A DNA stretch of 39,867 bases, taken from positions 1 through 39,867 of the forward strand of contig DCIO01000061.1 in assembly GCA_002315885.1 (NCBI GenBank), written 5' to 3'. The DNA comes from Lentisphaeria bacterium UBA1724. Its GTDB lineage: Bacteria; Verrucomicrobiota; Lentisphaeria; Oligosphaerales; Oligosphaeraceae. The notes under the pieces were generated by a model. It was not told where the DNA came from, made no database searches, and saw only the letters and a list, made by a program, of their open reading frames with translations. The first letter of the stretch is position 1. Each line of letters begins with the position of its first letter. Both the position numbers and the translations under genes were made by a program. Of this stretch, positions 8,883-18,077 are shown piece by piece.

Positions 8883-8952
8883 AGCATGGCGTCAGCGCGT
8901 TCAAGGCGCCACCGCGGCCTTTTCCGACAACGGAACCATCGTCCTACAGTAG
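8836..8952 (+). other. 38-codon open frame overlapping the IS66 remnant
   Basis: An ATG-initiated frame (MATHRTILDASKHWDEAW...) partly overlaps the IS66 fragment in another frame and ends with NGTIVLQ then a stop. No ribosome binding site is convincing. Its end resembles a 16-codon frame on the minus strand at 10388-10438 (ENGDIVLEWESYV), because reading on past the stop gives SNYV. Both may be scraps of one lost gene family. The gene-free interval continues to 9073 and I see nothing else in it. Confidence 0.2.
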
Positions 8953-9073
8953 TCAAACTATGTCCGCGACTTCAGTTCGCAGCCCCCCCTGTGCCATTAT
9001 ACGAATCACTAGCCAGGAACCTCACACAGACCGCGAGCCTCATATGAAACACAACCGCTGAATCGTTACGTTT

Positions 9074-10126
9074 TTATTTCCTAGGCTTGCCGCTGGATTC
9101 GCCTTGGGTGAAGTCAACTTCAACTTCTTGACATTCAAACCCATTTTGTCCCTTGAATTGCTTTTCGAGCAAATTCCATGCAAGGTCGCCGATGCGATTA
9201 CTATTCATAACTGTTGTACTCACAGAGGGAGAAATCGTTTTCAAGAAAGGAATGCCATCCGTTGCAACAACCGAAACGTCCTTCCCGATGCATAAGTTAT
9301 GCTTTCTTAGAAAATCGTATATAGCGGGCACGGTCTCATCACTGACAATCAGCGCAGTAGGAACAGGAGTTTTGCTGAATGCGAGTTCCAAAGTCTCATT
9401 CAGCTTTCCAAAAGCATATCCAGTATGCCAATGTTCAGGGACGGGGATGCCATTCCGTGCCATAATGCGGTAGTAGTCCAAAAGGCGACTCGCCTCGGTC
9501 AAGCTTTGGTATTGCGTGTGCTCAACCATCAAATACAAAATCATCTTGTGCCCCAGATCCATCAGGTGCTTCATCTGCAACGACACAATCTGGGATGAAT
9601 CCACCAACTGGTTTACGCCAATGAATCGCCCTTGGGAGAAAAGCGAAAGAACGGGCTTGCCTGTGAGTTGGAAGGTAGAAATCACTTCACGCATATGTGG
9701 TAACAAAAGCACAAATGCTGCAGCATTGGGACGCTTTAAAATTTCAATGTACTTTTCAACGGAGTCCAACTGCTTGATGGAATTCAGTCGCACGGAATAA
9801 CCATGCAAACGGAACCGCTGAATCATGGCAAGCATACAATCGTATAGCAAGCCCCTCGACATATAGCCCTCATCGTGACAAATTATCAGTTCAATTGTAC
9901 CGCCCGCCGAAGAACAAGTTGACAAATAATAGCCGCTTTTCGCTTTGCGCGTTAGATATCCCAAATCAATAAATTCATCTATGGTCTTTTGCAACGCCAT
10001 GCGACTGCAATGACTCTCCTCAAGCATGTTACGCAGGGATGGCAGACGACCTGTCGTATATGATTGGGCAAGGCACTTGCTGATATATCTCCGTGCTTCC
10101 TCAAGTTGTCTAAGAGTTAAAATCAT
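9074..10126 (-). CDS. GntR-type transcriptional regulator with LacI-like ligand-binding domain
   Basis: The 350-aa product has an N-terminal winged helix-turn-helix of GntR type (about residues 1-65, including TTGRLPSLRNMLEES). A periplasmic-binding-protein-like sensor domain of the LacI/GalR kind follows (about 75-335; note ALIVSDETVPAIYDFL and VVATDGIPFLKTISP). Such proteins bind sugars and control neighbouring carbohydrate genes. It probably regulates the DUF4434/propeller/DUF4838 cluster encoded just upstream in the same direction. I start it at the ATG at 10124-10126; an in-frame TTG at 10180 would place the perfect palindrome at 10160-10177 inside the coding region, which is less likely. 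Neither start has a strong ribosome binding site. Confidence 0.85.
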   Translation of the reverse strand: MILTLRQLEEARRYISKCLAQSYTTGRLPSLRNMLEESHCSRMALQKTIDEFIDLGYLTRKAKSGYYLSTCSSAGGTIELIICHDEGYMSRGLLYDCMLAMIQRFRLHGYSVRLNSIKQLDSVEKYIEILKRPNAAAFVLLLPHMREVISTFQLTGKPVLSLFSQGRFIGVNQLVDSSQIVSLQMKHLMDLGHKMILYLMVEHTQYQSLTEASRLLDYYRIMARNGIPVPEHWHTGYAFGKLNETLELAFSKTPVPTALIVSDETVPAIYDFLRKHNLCIGKDVSVVATDGIPFLKTISPSVSTTVMNSNRIGDLAWNLLEKQFKGQNGFECQEVEVDFTQGESSGKPRK

Positions 10127-10159
10127 TTTCTGCGCAAAAAACTGAGCAAAATTAGTGAG

Positions 10160-10177
10160 AAAAGAGCATACTCTTTT
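10160..10177. promoter_or_regulatory. 18-bp perfect palindrome, candidate operator of the regulator
   Basis: AAAAGAGCATACTCTTTT is an inverted repeat with 7-bp arms around CATA. It lies 34 bp upstream of the chosen start of the GntR/LacI-type regulator, a usual place for autoregulation. I did not see the same palindrome in front of the DUF4838 gene. Confidence 0.45.
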
Positions 10178-10617
10178 CAAAAAAGGCTTCTAAACAGACA
10201 AACTACACCCTGCCTGTCCATAATCATAAGTACATATCATGCATTTTCCAAGTTGAAGAACCACAACAATTGTGCAAAGTCTATGCACAAGCCACTGGTT
10301 CTGCATCGTTGCAGGACAGGCGATCTTCGCCTTGCCGAAGCCGATTCCAATGCCGTTGCCCCCCATAGAGTCCAATGTTTTCATTGGTCATACGTAGCTT
10401 TCCCATTCAAGAACGATATCACCGTTCTCACTGGTCATTCACAGCGGCTAAATTAGCAATGTGCAGAATTTATTCATAACGAATCGGATTCATCACCCTG
10501 CCCCCCCTACAGGGTCGTATGGATTCGAAATCCATTCATCAACAAATCCTGCACATTTTACTTTAATATTCGTCCGTTTGGGATTCTCCTGTTATGGACA
10601 TGCTCTAGAAGACCAAT
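10178..10617. other. gene-free stretch upstream of the regulator
   Basis: About 440 bp between the regulator palindrome and the end of the DUF4434 gene hold no convincing gene. A 16-codon minus-strand frame at 10388-10438 (MTSENGDIVLEWESYV) resembles the tail of the open frame at 8836-8952. A CCCCCC run lies near 10501. Promoter elements are not clear. Confidence 0.4.
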
Positions 10618-11574
10618 TCAACGAGATGAATCAAGCTTCTTCTGTTCCTCGAGGAATTCCTTATAGCGGTCGTAGAGACCGTGGGCGGATTGATACATGC
10701 TGTTGGGACTCATGAAATGGGAGAACTCAAACGTGAGAGCACTCTCGACACCAGCCTTTTCTGCTTCCTTTAGCTTCAAACGGAATTTCTCCCACTTGAT
10801 TGGCAGGAAACGAATGGGCATATCCCGATCAAAAGATTCCGTATTCGTCCAAAGTTCAATGCCATATTTATCCGCAAGACGTTTGTTGATCGCCATGGCA
10901 GTCGGCAGTTCCTCGTAACTGACGTGGCCATCCTGGAAGGCAATGATGTCCACATAGCCAGAGATCGTCTTCATTATCTTGTCCCAAGAACGCTCGTGGG
11001 CCTCGAAATCCATGTCGTGAGCGGCGGGGTCATCGGGCAACCAGGCCTTCCGCCCCAGCATTCCAGGACTGATGATGGTTGGCAAATTGCCAGAAATCTC
11101 CTTGCAGTGTTTGCTGTAACGCAGGAATTCCCGGACAATCGGTTCGTTGTCTTCCGCGATTTCCTTTGAGAGATACCAACCGCCAAAGGCCTTGCGATGG
11201 CCGTATCTCTCCCACACTTCGTCCAAAAGACGTCGTTCCACATCCCAGCGCTTCTCCATGTCCGCCTCGTCCTCATACCAATTGCTACTCACAACATAGG
11301 TGCCAAAGAAGAAACGCATGCCATATTTTTCGGCCAGGGTCAGGAACATATCCACCAAATCCACTGGCGGCTCATAGCAATGGAATTCTTCCATGAGAAT
11401 CTTCGATGGATATGTGATGAATTTCTCAAGACCCGCACGAATCATAATGACCGTGTCGATCCCGATTTCCTTCATGGCGGCGAAATCACGGTCCCACTCC
11501 TTCACCCCCCAATTCTGATGGGGGATGTCGGTGCTGATTTCGTCAAGAAAAGTGGCACGTAAACGAATGGACAT
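10618..11574 (-). CDS. DUF4434-type TIM-barrel protein (putative glycosidase)
   Basis: The 318-aa product starts with RLRATFLDEISTDIPHQNWG and continues through alternating strands and helices typical of DUF4434 proteins, which are predicted (beta/alpha)8 glycosidase-like enzymes. FGGWYLSKEIAEDN is the conserved segment with a likely active-site glutamate, and ESALTFEFSHFM lies near the C-terminus. No signal peptide is seen, so it acts in the cytoplasm unless exported in another way. AAGGAA seven bases before the ATG supports the start. It lies about 80 bp downstream of the propeller-type glycosidase gene and is probably the last gene of the DUF4838 operon. Confidence 0.75.
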   Translation of the reverse strand: MSIRLRATFLDEISTDIPHQNWGVKEWDRDFAAMKEIGIDTVIMIRAGLEKFITYPSKILMEEFHCYEPPVDLVDMFLTLAEKYGMRFFFGTYVVSSNWYEDEADMEKRWDVERRLLDEVWERYGHRKAFGGWYLSKEIAEDNEPIVREFLRYSKHCKEISGNLPTIISPGMLGRKAWLPDDPAAHDMDFEAHERSWDKIMKTISGYVDIIAFQDGHVSYEELPTAMAINKRLADKYGIELWTNTESFDRDMPIRFLPIKWEKFRLKLKEAEKAGVESALTFEFSHFMSPNSMYQSAHGLYDRYKEFLEEQKKLDSSR

Positions 11575-11611
11575 ATCTGCGTTCCTTATTGTTGCGATTT
11601 GATTTTGATGA

Positions 11612-11640
11612 AGACACTCCCAATGGGCTTGAGAGTGTCT
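11612..11640. other. small intergenic hairpin
   Basis: AGACACTC (11612-11619) pairs with GAGTGTCT (11633-11640) around a 13-nt loop, between the propeller gene stop and the DUF4434 start. No T-tract follows on the minus strand, so it is more likely an mRNA-processing or attenuation hairpin than a full terminator. Confidence 0.4.
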
Positions 11641-11655
11641 CCGTGGGATTGGAAA

Positions 11656-13074
11656 TCAATACTCGGCGTCGAAAATGATGCCGTTTCCAGTGACATGCAG
11701 GAAACCGCTGGAGGTCAAGCCGATGGCTTCGGAAAGCCTGACTTCTGCTGTGCCATTCTGGATTTTGACGGGGACGGGACTCGACGTCGTGGAGAAGAGA
11801 TCCTGCCATTCACAGACGATTTCCGCATCTTCCGAAATGTAGATTTTCGGATTTTTACCAGTATAACGAATGGCAGGAGACACTAATGAGACACCGTCCG
11901 ACAAACGACGGCCAAAGAACTTACGGCAAGGCACCTGCGCTTTATAGAGCTTGTTCTCGGCAACGTCACCCTCCACAATTTTTCCATTGTGGTCGGTATT
12001 GGAAGCGCTGTAGTAGAGTGACACCATTCCATCTGCATCCAAACCGATGTCCGAAATGGATACTGCAGTGACGTAGTCATTTTCAAATATTCCGCGACGC
12101 GTCGTGCGACTCCAATGGCGGTGGTCGCGACTCCATACTGGCTCCATCAGAAGACGCTGATTCTGGGTGTTGAAGTTGCCGAATATACCCACTGTGTATG
12201 GTTCCAAGTCAAGCACGGAAAGATAGTAGCACTGCGTCGCAGGTGAATCCTGCGCATCCGGCGTCAGGACGATTTCCGGCTCGGACAAGTTCAGTCCATC
12301 CTGACTGGTCCAGCGCATGACGATACGCATGATTCCAGGACAAAGTTCCTTGTTTGCGTACGGACTTTGCGGGTCCTTGATCATAGTAACCGCTGCAGAA
12401 AGGAACTCCCAACTGCCATCCTGATGGCGGTAGATTGTCGTTGCATCGTTGCATACGCGAGAGGAGGGAAGCCCATCTCCCCAGGTAGAATCGGCATAAT
12501 GACACAGCAACGGCTTGCAATCGTTTGCCATCTTCCAATGGTGCAGATCGGAGCTTTCCGCAACCATGAAGCGGATTTTCAGGGATTCACCGTGGTCATA
12601 TGCCCAGAAATACATGCGATAGTGATTCTGATCAAGTTTGAAGACCAACGGAAATCCAGGCATCAGATTCTCGGGCAATCCATCCAAAGTGAAAGCCCCC
12701 TTGCCGTCCCTGGAAAGGAGATGCTTCTCTTGTTTGTCCATCATGACCATGTTGCTGTAACCGCCTTTGGTGCAAAAAACACCGTAGAACCATGGAGCGC
12801 CCTCTTCACATGGCATCTTTATGGGAAACGTATTTATCAAACGATTATCTTCGGTTTCAAAGGGCTGGTCAGGCTCTATCACAACACCGCATTTCTGCCA
12901 CGGGCCGTCAACGATAGACGCGACACCGCCGCGCTCCTCCCAATCAAGCGCTCCAATGATTTGCTTTGCGGGGAACGCTCCCTCAGCAAGCACTTGCATT
13001 GCCACAGCCACAATGGAGCACAAAGCAACCAGACGAGTCATGCATGAAGAATTCTTGTTCATAAATGGAGTCAT
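11656..13074 (-). CDS. secreted five-bladed propeller glycosidase-like protein (GH43/GH32 fold)
   Basis: The 472-aa product has a signal peptide-like N-terminus (hydrophobic VALCSIVAVAMQVLA, residues about 16-30). A beta-propeller region to about residue 370 follows, with repeated strand motifs such as FKLDQNHYRMYFWAYDHG, SSDLHHWKMAND and SRDHRHWSRTT that resemble GH43, GH32 and GH68 propellers. A C-terminal beta-sandwich ends the protein. The aspartate and glutamate catalytic residues cannot be assigned by eye. It is probably exported to trim oligosaccharides. In-frame ATGs at 13062 and 13041 are alternative starts and no good ribosome binding site separates them. It sits between the DUF4838 and DUF4434 genes in one direction with short gaps. 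Confidence 0.7.
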   Translation of the reverse strand: MTPFMNKNSSCMTRLVALCSIVAVAMQVLAEGAFPAKQIIGALDWEERGGVASIVDGPWQKCGVVIEPDQPFETEDNRLINTFPIKMPCEEGAPWFYGVFCTKGGYSNMVMMDKQEKHLLSRDGKGAFTLDGLPENLMPGFPLVFKLDQNHYRMYFWAYDHGESLKIRFMVAESSDLHHWKMANDCKPLLCHYADSTWGDGLPSSRVCNDATTIYRHQDGSWEFLSAAVTMIKDPQSPYANKELCPGIMRIVMRWTSQDGLNLSEPEIVLTPDAQDSPATQCYYLSVLDLEPYTVGIFGNFNTQNQRLLMEPVWSRDHRHWSRTTRRGIFENDYVTAVSISDIGLDADGMVSLYYSASNTDHNGKIVEGDVAENKLYKAQVPCRKFFGRRLSDGVSLVSPAIRYTGKNPKIYISEDAEIVCEWQDLFSTTSSPVPVKIQNGTAEVRLSEAIGLTSSGFLHVTGNGIIFDAEY

Positions 13075-13125
13075 TGTTCTTAGCCAAGGAGATGGTTGAC
13101 GATCATTGATGAAGTGCCATAGAAT

Positions 13126-15663
13126 TTATGGTTTGATTTCATAAACATTCTCAAGCACTAGTGGCGTGTTGGCAGGAAGTTCCTGAGGAGCGGACCATTG
13201 CTCAAGATTTACACGTCCCTCAAGATTGTTCCAATTGCAGTAGCAGGCCCCTGCCTGAACCACTGGGAAGCTGTTGGTGATGACAAGACCTGAATCGGCA
13301 TCCTCAAGCGCCCAGGAACCACAAGGCATGGCATCATTTCGGAACCATAGCTCATTTTGTGCCATAGGATCTTCCTGCTCCCCCAGAGAGAATACCTGGG
13401 CCTTGCCGTCCTTGTCCGTAAACGAAAGCCTGGCGTTTGCCGTTGACTTCACGGCAAAGCAAGGATGCATGCGAATACAAAGATTCTTCGTGTCAACAGG
13501 GCTTGCCAGCGAGTTGTTGACCTTAAACGCCATCTTGTCCGGAAGCAATTCAATGGTTCGTGTGAAGGTGTTTCCGTTCTCAAGCTGGCAAACCATGGTC
13601 ACTTTATTTTCATGCTGTTCCGTTACGGTAAAGACAGAGTCGTAGCCATCGCCGTGCCATTTGTCGCTACCGTAGAATTCGAAGCCGCAATCAGAGGGGA
13701 CATAGCCTTTTTCATCGGAACCGGAGAGAGCGAAGAGCGAACGTCCTGAGGTTTTGTGGATTGCCCGCCATATTCTGCCGCCGACCTGCGGAAGTATCTC
13801 CAGACGGAGGAAATCGTTTTCAAGGACAATCACATCCAACTTGGCCCTGTTCGAGCATATCTCCTTCAACCATTCCAATGGCGGAGTCAACTCCCCTTCG
13901 CTGAGTTGTGTTATTTCTTCCCGTTCGACCGTCTCCACAAAGATGGAAATAAGCTCCGGATCGACTACGCCCTCATCCAAGTCCAGCGATTTTGCGTGTC
14001 GATAATAGAGCTTTCCGTTGAGACTCAATGCAGTGTAAAGAACAGGAAGCATGGCTAGATGGACGCGACGCAGAAATGTCTCATTCGACCTGACAGCATC
14101 CCGCGCTTTCTGGAAAAGTTCTAGAGATTTCTTTAGAAAATCCGGATGGTTCAGATAGTCGGCTGGGGATGAACTGATACCGACATGCACCTCTGGATTG
14201 CTGCAGACAAGCTCATGAAGATTATTAATGTATGTAGCAAGGAAAGGCGCGGCTGCACCATAATATGCGTCGAGAAATTCCTGCATATTGCCAGCAGTGT
14301 TCGTATGAGGATCCCATAGCGCCTTGCCAATCAGATACGAACGAAGTTCAGATAACTCACCGCCATGGGAGAAGTAGTTGGCTTCTTCGTAGATGCCCTT
14401 GACACCATGCCTGACAAGAAAATCAATGTTCGGCTGGATTACCTGCAAGTTGGGATACGGCATGACACAGTGGGCATAGTTGATGACGTAGTCCCAGATA
14501 TACAGACGCTGGCAGATTTCCGACCACTCCAAAAGATCTTCAACGAATTTCTGGTTGAAAGGACATGTTTCAAGCGGATGGCTGAAACAGCATTCAACGG
14601 AACAGAGACGTACCGCAACATTCGGATGTGGCTTCACATGCTTCGGGGGCTTACGAGAATCCTGGTAAGCCAGCGTATCAATAATCTGCTCGGGATACTC
14701 CTTGCAAATTTCTTCGGCAATCGCGTTGACAAAATGAATGATCGGACCGGATGGCGAACCTTCGTATTCTGTCAATGCCTCGCATTTCGGACACGTACAG
14801 AAGTTATGACAGTCGTTCTGCGAGATGGAGATGATGACTTTATTCGGTGCGGACTCTTGTATCCATTTTCGAACTTGTTCCGTTGCAATCTTTAACACCT
14901 CCGGATTGGTCAGGCAAAGCTGCGATTCTTCAATCACACGCTGGCCGTTGACTTCGGAATAGTATTCGGGATGCTCCGTTCCATAGACATCCGGCGGAAC
15001 AAGCAAATTGAATGTATGCACGAAACCACGATAGTGGATCGAACCACCCCATTGGGGAATGTTGTCAACATGGAGACCGTTGAATTTATGGCGGATGGCG
15101 ATTGGCTTGCCGGTTGCAACCCAATAGTCCAGGTCCCGAAATTCCAATGGCGGAATGTAGGTCTTTTTTAATGCAGGAATGTCAATGACGCCACTTTTGG
15201 GAAAAGTCATGCAATCGGGCGTGAACCAGCGAATGCCGACTTGTTCTTCAAGAAAAGTATAGACTGCGTAAATCACACCGCGCTGGTTGCCTGCCAGCAC
15301 AATGGCCCCATCCCGCGCTTCAAGATGGATGCCGTCAGGACCTAGGGAATCAAAGGGCACAACAATCTGTTGTTTTGCAAGGGCTTTTTCCGCTCTGCCG
15401 ATGATGATGGGAAGACGACTGTCGGCTATGTTTTCCAAAACAATGCTTAGCCTCTTGCCCGTGACAAGTTCGTAATGGCTGTTGAACTCGTCAGCCGCCT
15501 GTCTTTCAGAAGGCGTCGGCTGCTCAGGTAGCACAATCACATAGTTCTCGGGGAGGAGCTTCTGCCCCTCTACGACCAGGAGCGCATTCCCTTCTGCGCA
15601 CTTACACTCTGCCAGCGCGAGTATCACATAGAGAACAATAAAACAAAGTGTTTTTGTTGACAT
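13126..15663 (-). CDS. secreted DUF4838 (GH20/alpha-glucuronidase-N-like) protein
   Basis: The 845-aa product begins with a signal peptide (MSTKTLCFIVLYVILALAEC; the cysteine after ALAE could mark a lipoprotein). An N-terminal alpha-glucuronidase/GH20b-like region follows (about 30-150), then the DUF4838 domain (about 200-520) with ISISQNDCHNFCTCPKCE and DTLAYQDSRKPP. A C-terminal galactose-mutarotase-like beta-sandwich starts near 610 (FLRLEILPQVGGRIW). DUF4838 proteins are common in carbohydrate-use loci and are presumed glycosidases of uncertain specificity. AGGTAGG shortly before the ATG supports the start. It is the first gene of the cluster ending with DUF4434. Confidence 0.85.
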   Translation of the reverse strand: MSTKTLCFIVLYVILALAECKCAEGNALLVVEGQKLLPENYVIVLPEQPTPSERQAADEFNSHYELVTGKRLSIVLENIADSRLPIIIGRAEKALAKQQIVVPFDSLGPDGIHLEARDGAIVLAGNQRGVIYAVYTFLEEQVGIRWFTPDCMTFPKSGVIDIPALKKTYIPPLEFRDLDYWVATGKPIAIRHKFNGLHVDNIPQWGGSIHYRGFVHTFNLLVPPDVYGTEHPEYYSEVNGQRVIEESQLCLTNPEVLKIATEQVRKWIQESAPNKVIISISQNDCHNFCTCPKCEALTEYEGSPSGPIIHFVNAIAEEICKEYPEQIIDTLAYQDSRKPPKHVKPHPNVAVRLCSVECCFSHPLETCPFNQKFVEDLLEWSEICQRLYIWDYVINYAHCVMPYPNLQVIQPNIDFLVRHGVKGIYEEANYFSHGGELSELRSYLIGKALWDPHTNTAGNMQEFLDAYYGAAAPFLATYINNLHELVCSNPEVHVGISSSPADYLNHPDFLKKSLELFQKARDAVRSNETFLRRVHLAMLPVLYTALSLNGKLYYRHAKSLDLDEGVVDPELISIFVETVEREEITQLSEGELTPPLEWLKEICSNRAKLDVIVLENDFLRLEILPQVGGRIWRAIHKTSGRSLFALSGSDEKGYVPSDCGFEFYGSDKWHGDGYDSVFTVTEQHENKVTMVCQLENGNTFTRTIELLPDKMAFKVNNSLASPVDTKNLCIRMHPCFAVKSTANARLSFTDKDGKAQVFSLGEQEDPMAQNELWFRNDAMPCGSWALEDADSGLVITNSFPVVQAGACYCNWNNLEGRVNLEQWSAPQELPANTPLVLENVYEIKP

Positions 15664-16253
15664 GGATCCTACCTATAATTCCTTAAACGGAGCCCCCAAA
15701 TAGCCTAATAGCCACTTTTGGCCCATGATAAAAACAGTATTAGTGAAATGCCTGGAACGACCACATTGCAGATGGTTTCAACAAATTCATCCTCTGTCGA
15801 AAATTTGATACTCTGAAATCACGAAAGGAAAAGGAGACTATCTACACGACTCACCCAAGAATTCTGGGATGCATCCAGCCTCATCCACGAAGGACGTGGC
15901 AGAATAGCCCGCCTGACGAATCGCCAGCGCTCCATCGTTAATGAGGGACTGCAGACTCTCCGCTCCCCCACAAGCCGCGCGCGTCTCCCGACGTTGTCGT
16001 CAAGAAAGAATCAGCGAAAATACAATCGCCATAACCAGGGAGATGGTTTCGAATTTTGTCAAATGGGACACAAGCAGCCTGTTGCAACGAAAATCACACA
16101 ACACGAGACAATGTTGAAGCAACTTTAGGAATGAATGATTCATCTGCCTCAACATTGTATGCAGATGAATCATTCCAAAAGAATCAAGAAAATTGTTCGC
16201 AGGTGGATTTTTTCATTGGCAACAGACCGCTGTAGTCGATAAACACTAAAATC
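15664..16253. other. gene-free region with a possible minus-strand coding remnant
   Basis: This 590-bp stretch holds no intact gene. On the minus strand, between 16002 and a TAG stop at 15842-15844, one frame reads like protein (ESLQSLINDGALAIRQAGYS, then SFVDEAGCIPEFLGE) but has no start codon or ribosome binding site, so it may be the 3' end of a decayed gene of unknown family. The part next to 15663 must hold the promoter of the DUF4838 operon; I could not choose a clear pair of boxes. Confidence 0.35.
16133..16175. other. 15-bp inverted repeat downstream of the prepilin-like gene
   Basis: GAATGATTCATCTGC (16133-16147) pairs perfectly with 16161-16175 around a 13-nt loop. It lies about 80 bp after the prepilin-like stop on the minus strand. 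No T-tract follows, so it may be a non-canonical terminator or an mRNA-stabilising hairpin. Confidence 0.55.
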
Positions 16254-16976
16254 TTAGGGCAAATAATCGTGTGATGGTTCAGTAGCGGTGAAATCCTGGA
16301 TGTAAATATCAGCAAGATTTTTTCTGACTTCAGTTGTTTCAACGTGACCATCACCCAGCAAGAAGTTAGCCTTATAGCCGTGATCCCAATCACGACGCAT
16401 TGTATCCTTGGGAGCGCCGTCGTAGGTAGCATGAGAACCATAGAGAGAGAGTCTAGTCAAATTGCTCTGGACGGGGAATTTTCCTTCCGTTCCCATGAAG
16501 AATAGGGTTGGAACCTTAATGGCCGAAAGCCGTGTCGCCTTCACGCCGGATGACACTTCATTGGCAATAAAACTGCAACCCTTCTTGGTATTGGAGAGGT
16601 CTGAGGTCGGCAAATCAAGCGTTAGGGAGTAGGGTTTGTAATTTTTCGGATTGGAATCTGCAGGGCAGACAAAAACCTTGGCGGGGACATATGAAGTCAG
16701 CAACACGGCAGTGAGTCTTCCCATGTCTCCATTTTCGTTCCAATTCCAACCCGTTCCACCGAAAATTAGATTGCCAGCAGGGCACCAAGGATAGTATTCG
16801 TTGTTATCATCGGCATACAGGATGATGCCCAAACCAATCTGCTTGTAATTGTTAACACAGGAAATACAACGGGCCTTCTCACGGGCCTTGGACAAGGCGG
16901 GCAACAGCATGGCGGCTAAAATGGCAATGATCGCGATCACAACCAGGAGCTCAATCAATGTGAAGGATTTTTTCAT
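16254..16976 (-). CDS. prepilin-type N-terminal cleavage/methylation protein with H-X9-DG motif
   Basis: The 240-aa product starts with a type IV pilin-like leader (MKKSFTLIELLVVIAIIAIL), with cleavage expected just before the FTLIE phenylalanine and methylation of the new N-terminus. A hydrophobic helix and a globular domain follow. H199, D209 and G210 form the H-X9-DG motif typical of the DUF1559-like pseudopilin families that are greatly expanded in Planctomycetes and Lentisphaerae. Two cysteines at about 37 and 40 follow the helix. It is probably an extracytoplasmic, membrane-anchored protein, though its actual role in this expanded family is unknown. No other pilus genes are nearby. Confidence 0.9.
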   Translation of the reverse strand: MKKSFTLIELLVVIAIIAILAAMLLPALSKAREKARCISCVNNYKQIGLGIILYADDNNEYYPWCPAGNLIFGGTGWNWNENGDMGRLTAVLLTSYVPAKVFVCPADSNPKNYKPYSLTLDLPTSDLSNTKKGCSFIANEVSSGVKATRLSAIKVPTLFFMGTEGKFPVQSNLTRLSLYGSHATYDGAPKDTMRRDWDHGYKANFLLGDGHVETTEVRKNLADIYIQDFTATEPSHDYLP

Positions 16977-17670
16977 TTTTTTACTCTTTTGGGGGTGTTT
17001 CTTACGTTCACAGACTGCACTGAAAAATGCAGTTTTGTTTTTGGAGGGACGATTTCATAAAAAACGACGATTTCAAGATGAAAAGTTAAGAAGTGCGGGA
17101 TTTTTCGCTGAATTTCGGAAGATAAAACTACAACCTGCTCAAAGTTACTGTTATGAAGAGTGTAGAAAGCAGGGGGGAGATGTTTGCGTGATAACAGGTT
17201 CTTCATTTGCTGACACAGCACCAAAACCTGACAAAGGAGGGATGTTGTTCGGAAGCGAGACGCCATCCAAAGAAACCATGGGATTTTGGAATGACACCTG
17301 AGTTGGTCTTCTAAAAACACGCGGGGGAAGTACAATCGTCTGTTTGTAGAATCAACTTCCAATCAAAACAAGTTTTAAGAACCCTTCTCTTTCATTTCTC
17401 TTATTTTATGTTATATCTTCTGCATTTCAACTCTCTTACGATGCATATGTGCGCAAAGTCTGTGCCAAATCAAAGTTACAATGACACTAGTATCCCGTTA
17501 ATTCGAGTAGAAGCCCCCCAAAAAAACTCCCTCATGCGCCTAGGAAAAAGTGATACACATGCTTTCCCCGATTCTCAACACAGGTCATGCGCTCTCCCTC
17601 AATGCCCCCAAATTGCAGAACCGCAATCCGCCCACCCCCCGACCGTAATGCAGGCGACGCCTGTCCATGG

Positions 17671-17697
17671 GTGTACCGACGGCGTCCCCGCCGTCGC
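17671..17697. repeat. REP-like hairpin element, copy 2
   Basis: These 27 bp are identical to 3630-3656, with the 8-bp stem CGACGGCG (17677-17684) and CGCCGTCG (17689-17696). Confidence 0.7.
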
Positions 17698-17789
17698 GAA
17701 AGGCGCAAGCCGATGCCGCGGGCTAGAGGACTCCGCCTGGACGGCGGATTGGGGGAATCACACGCATGCGACACGCCAGGAGGCTTGAG

Positions 17790-17920
17790 TTACCTTGCTG
17801 TTGACTGCGGCGGCTGCTGTGGGAGGGGAGGGTCGCGACGGCGAACGCCTGGAAGCTTGCGCTTCCCTCGAAGCTCTCGCTTCGAGCACACAACTGCTTT
17901 ACCTTGCTGTTGACTGCGGC
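17790..17920. repeat. pair of 22-bp direct repeats enclosing two tandem hairpins
   Basis: The repeat starting TTACCTTGCTGTTGACTGCG is found at 17790-17811 and 17899-17920, 109 bp apart, and each copy is followed by TGTGGGAGGG a few bases later. Between them lie two neighbouring hairpins: GGAAGC-TTGC-GCTTCC (17851-17866) and CTCGAAGC-TCTC-GCTTCGAG (17867-17886). No coding frame explains this. Confidence 0.65.
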
Positions 17921-18052
17921 CGTTACTGTGGGAGGGAGGTTTTACGGCAAACGCCCGGCATTACTTCGGGTGCGGGAATAAAAATGATAATGCTTTTTCC
18001 GTTCCTAAGAGTTCTGCTCCTAAGAGTCGGATATTTCTATATTTCCTTCTTC

Positions 18053-18077
18053 AACGGCGGGGACGCCGTTGGCACAC
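18053..18077. repeat. REP-like hairpin element, diverged inverted copy 3
   Basis: AACGGCG (18053-18059), loop GGGA and CGCCGTT (18064-18070) form a 7-bp stem followed by GGCACAC. In reverse complement this aligns to the 27-bp element at 3630 and 17671 with a few changes, which keep the stem paired. Confidence 0.55.

Noticed and set aside
8646..9061. Complete insertion sequence
   Set aside because: Only about 40 codons of an IS66-like transposase remain; no inverted ends or other element genes are found.
16849..17301. 150-codon plus-strand frame starting inside the prepilin-like gene
   Set aside because: It begins antisense to a certain gene, has no ribosome binding site at its start and looks compositionally random.
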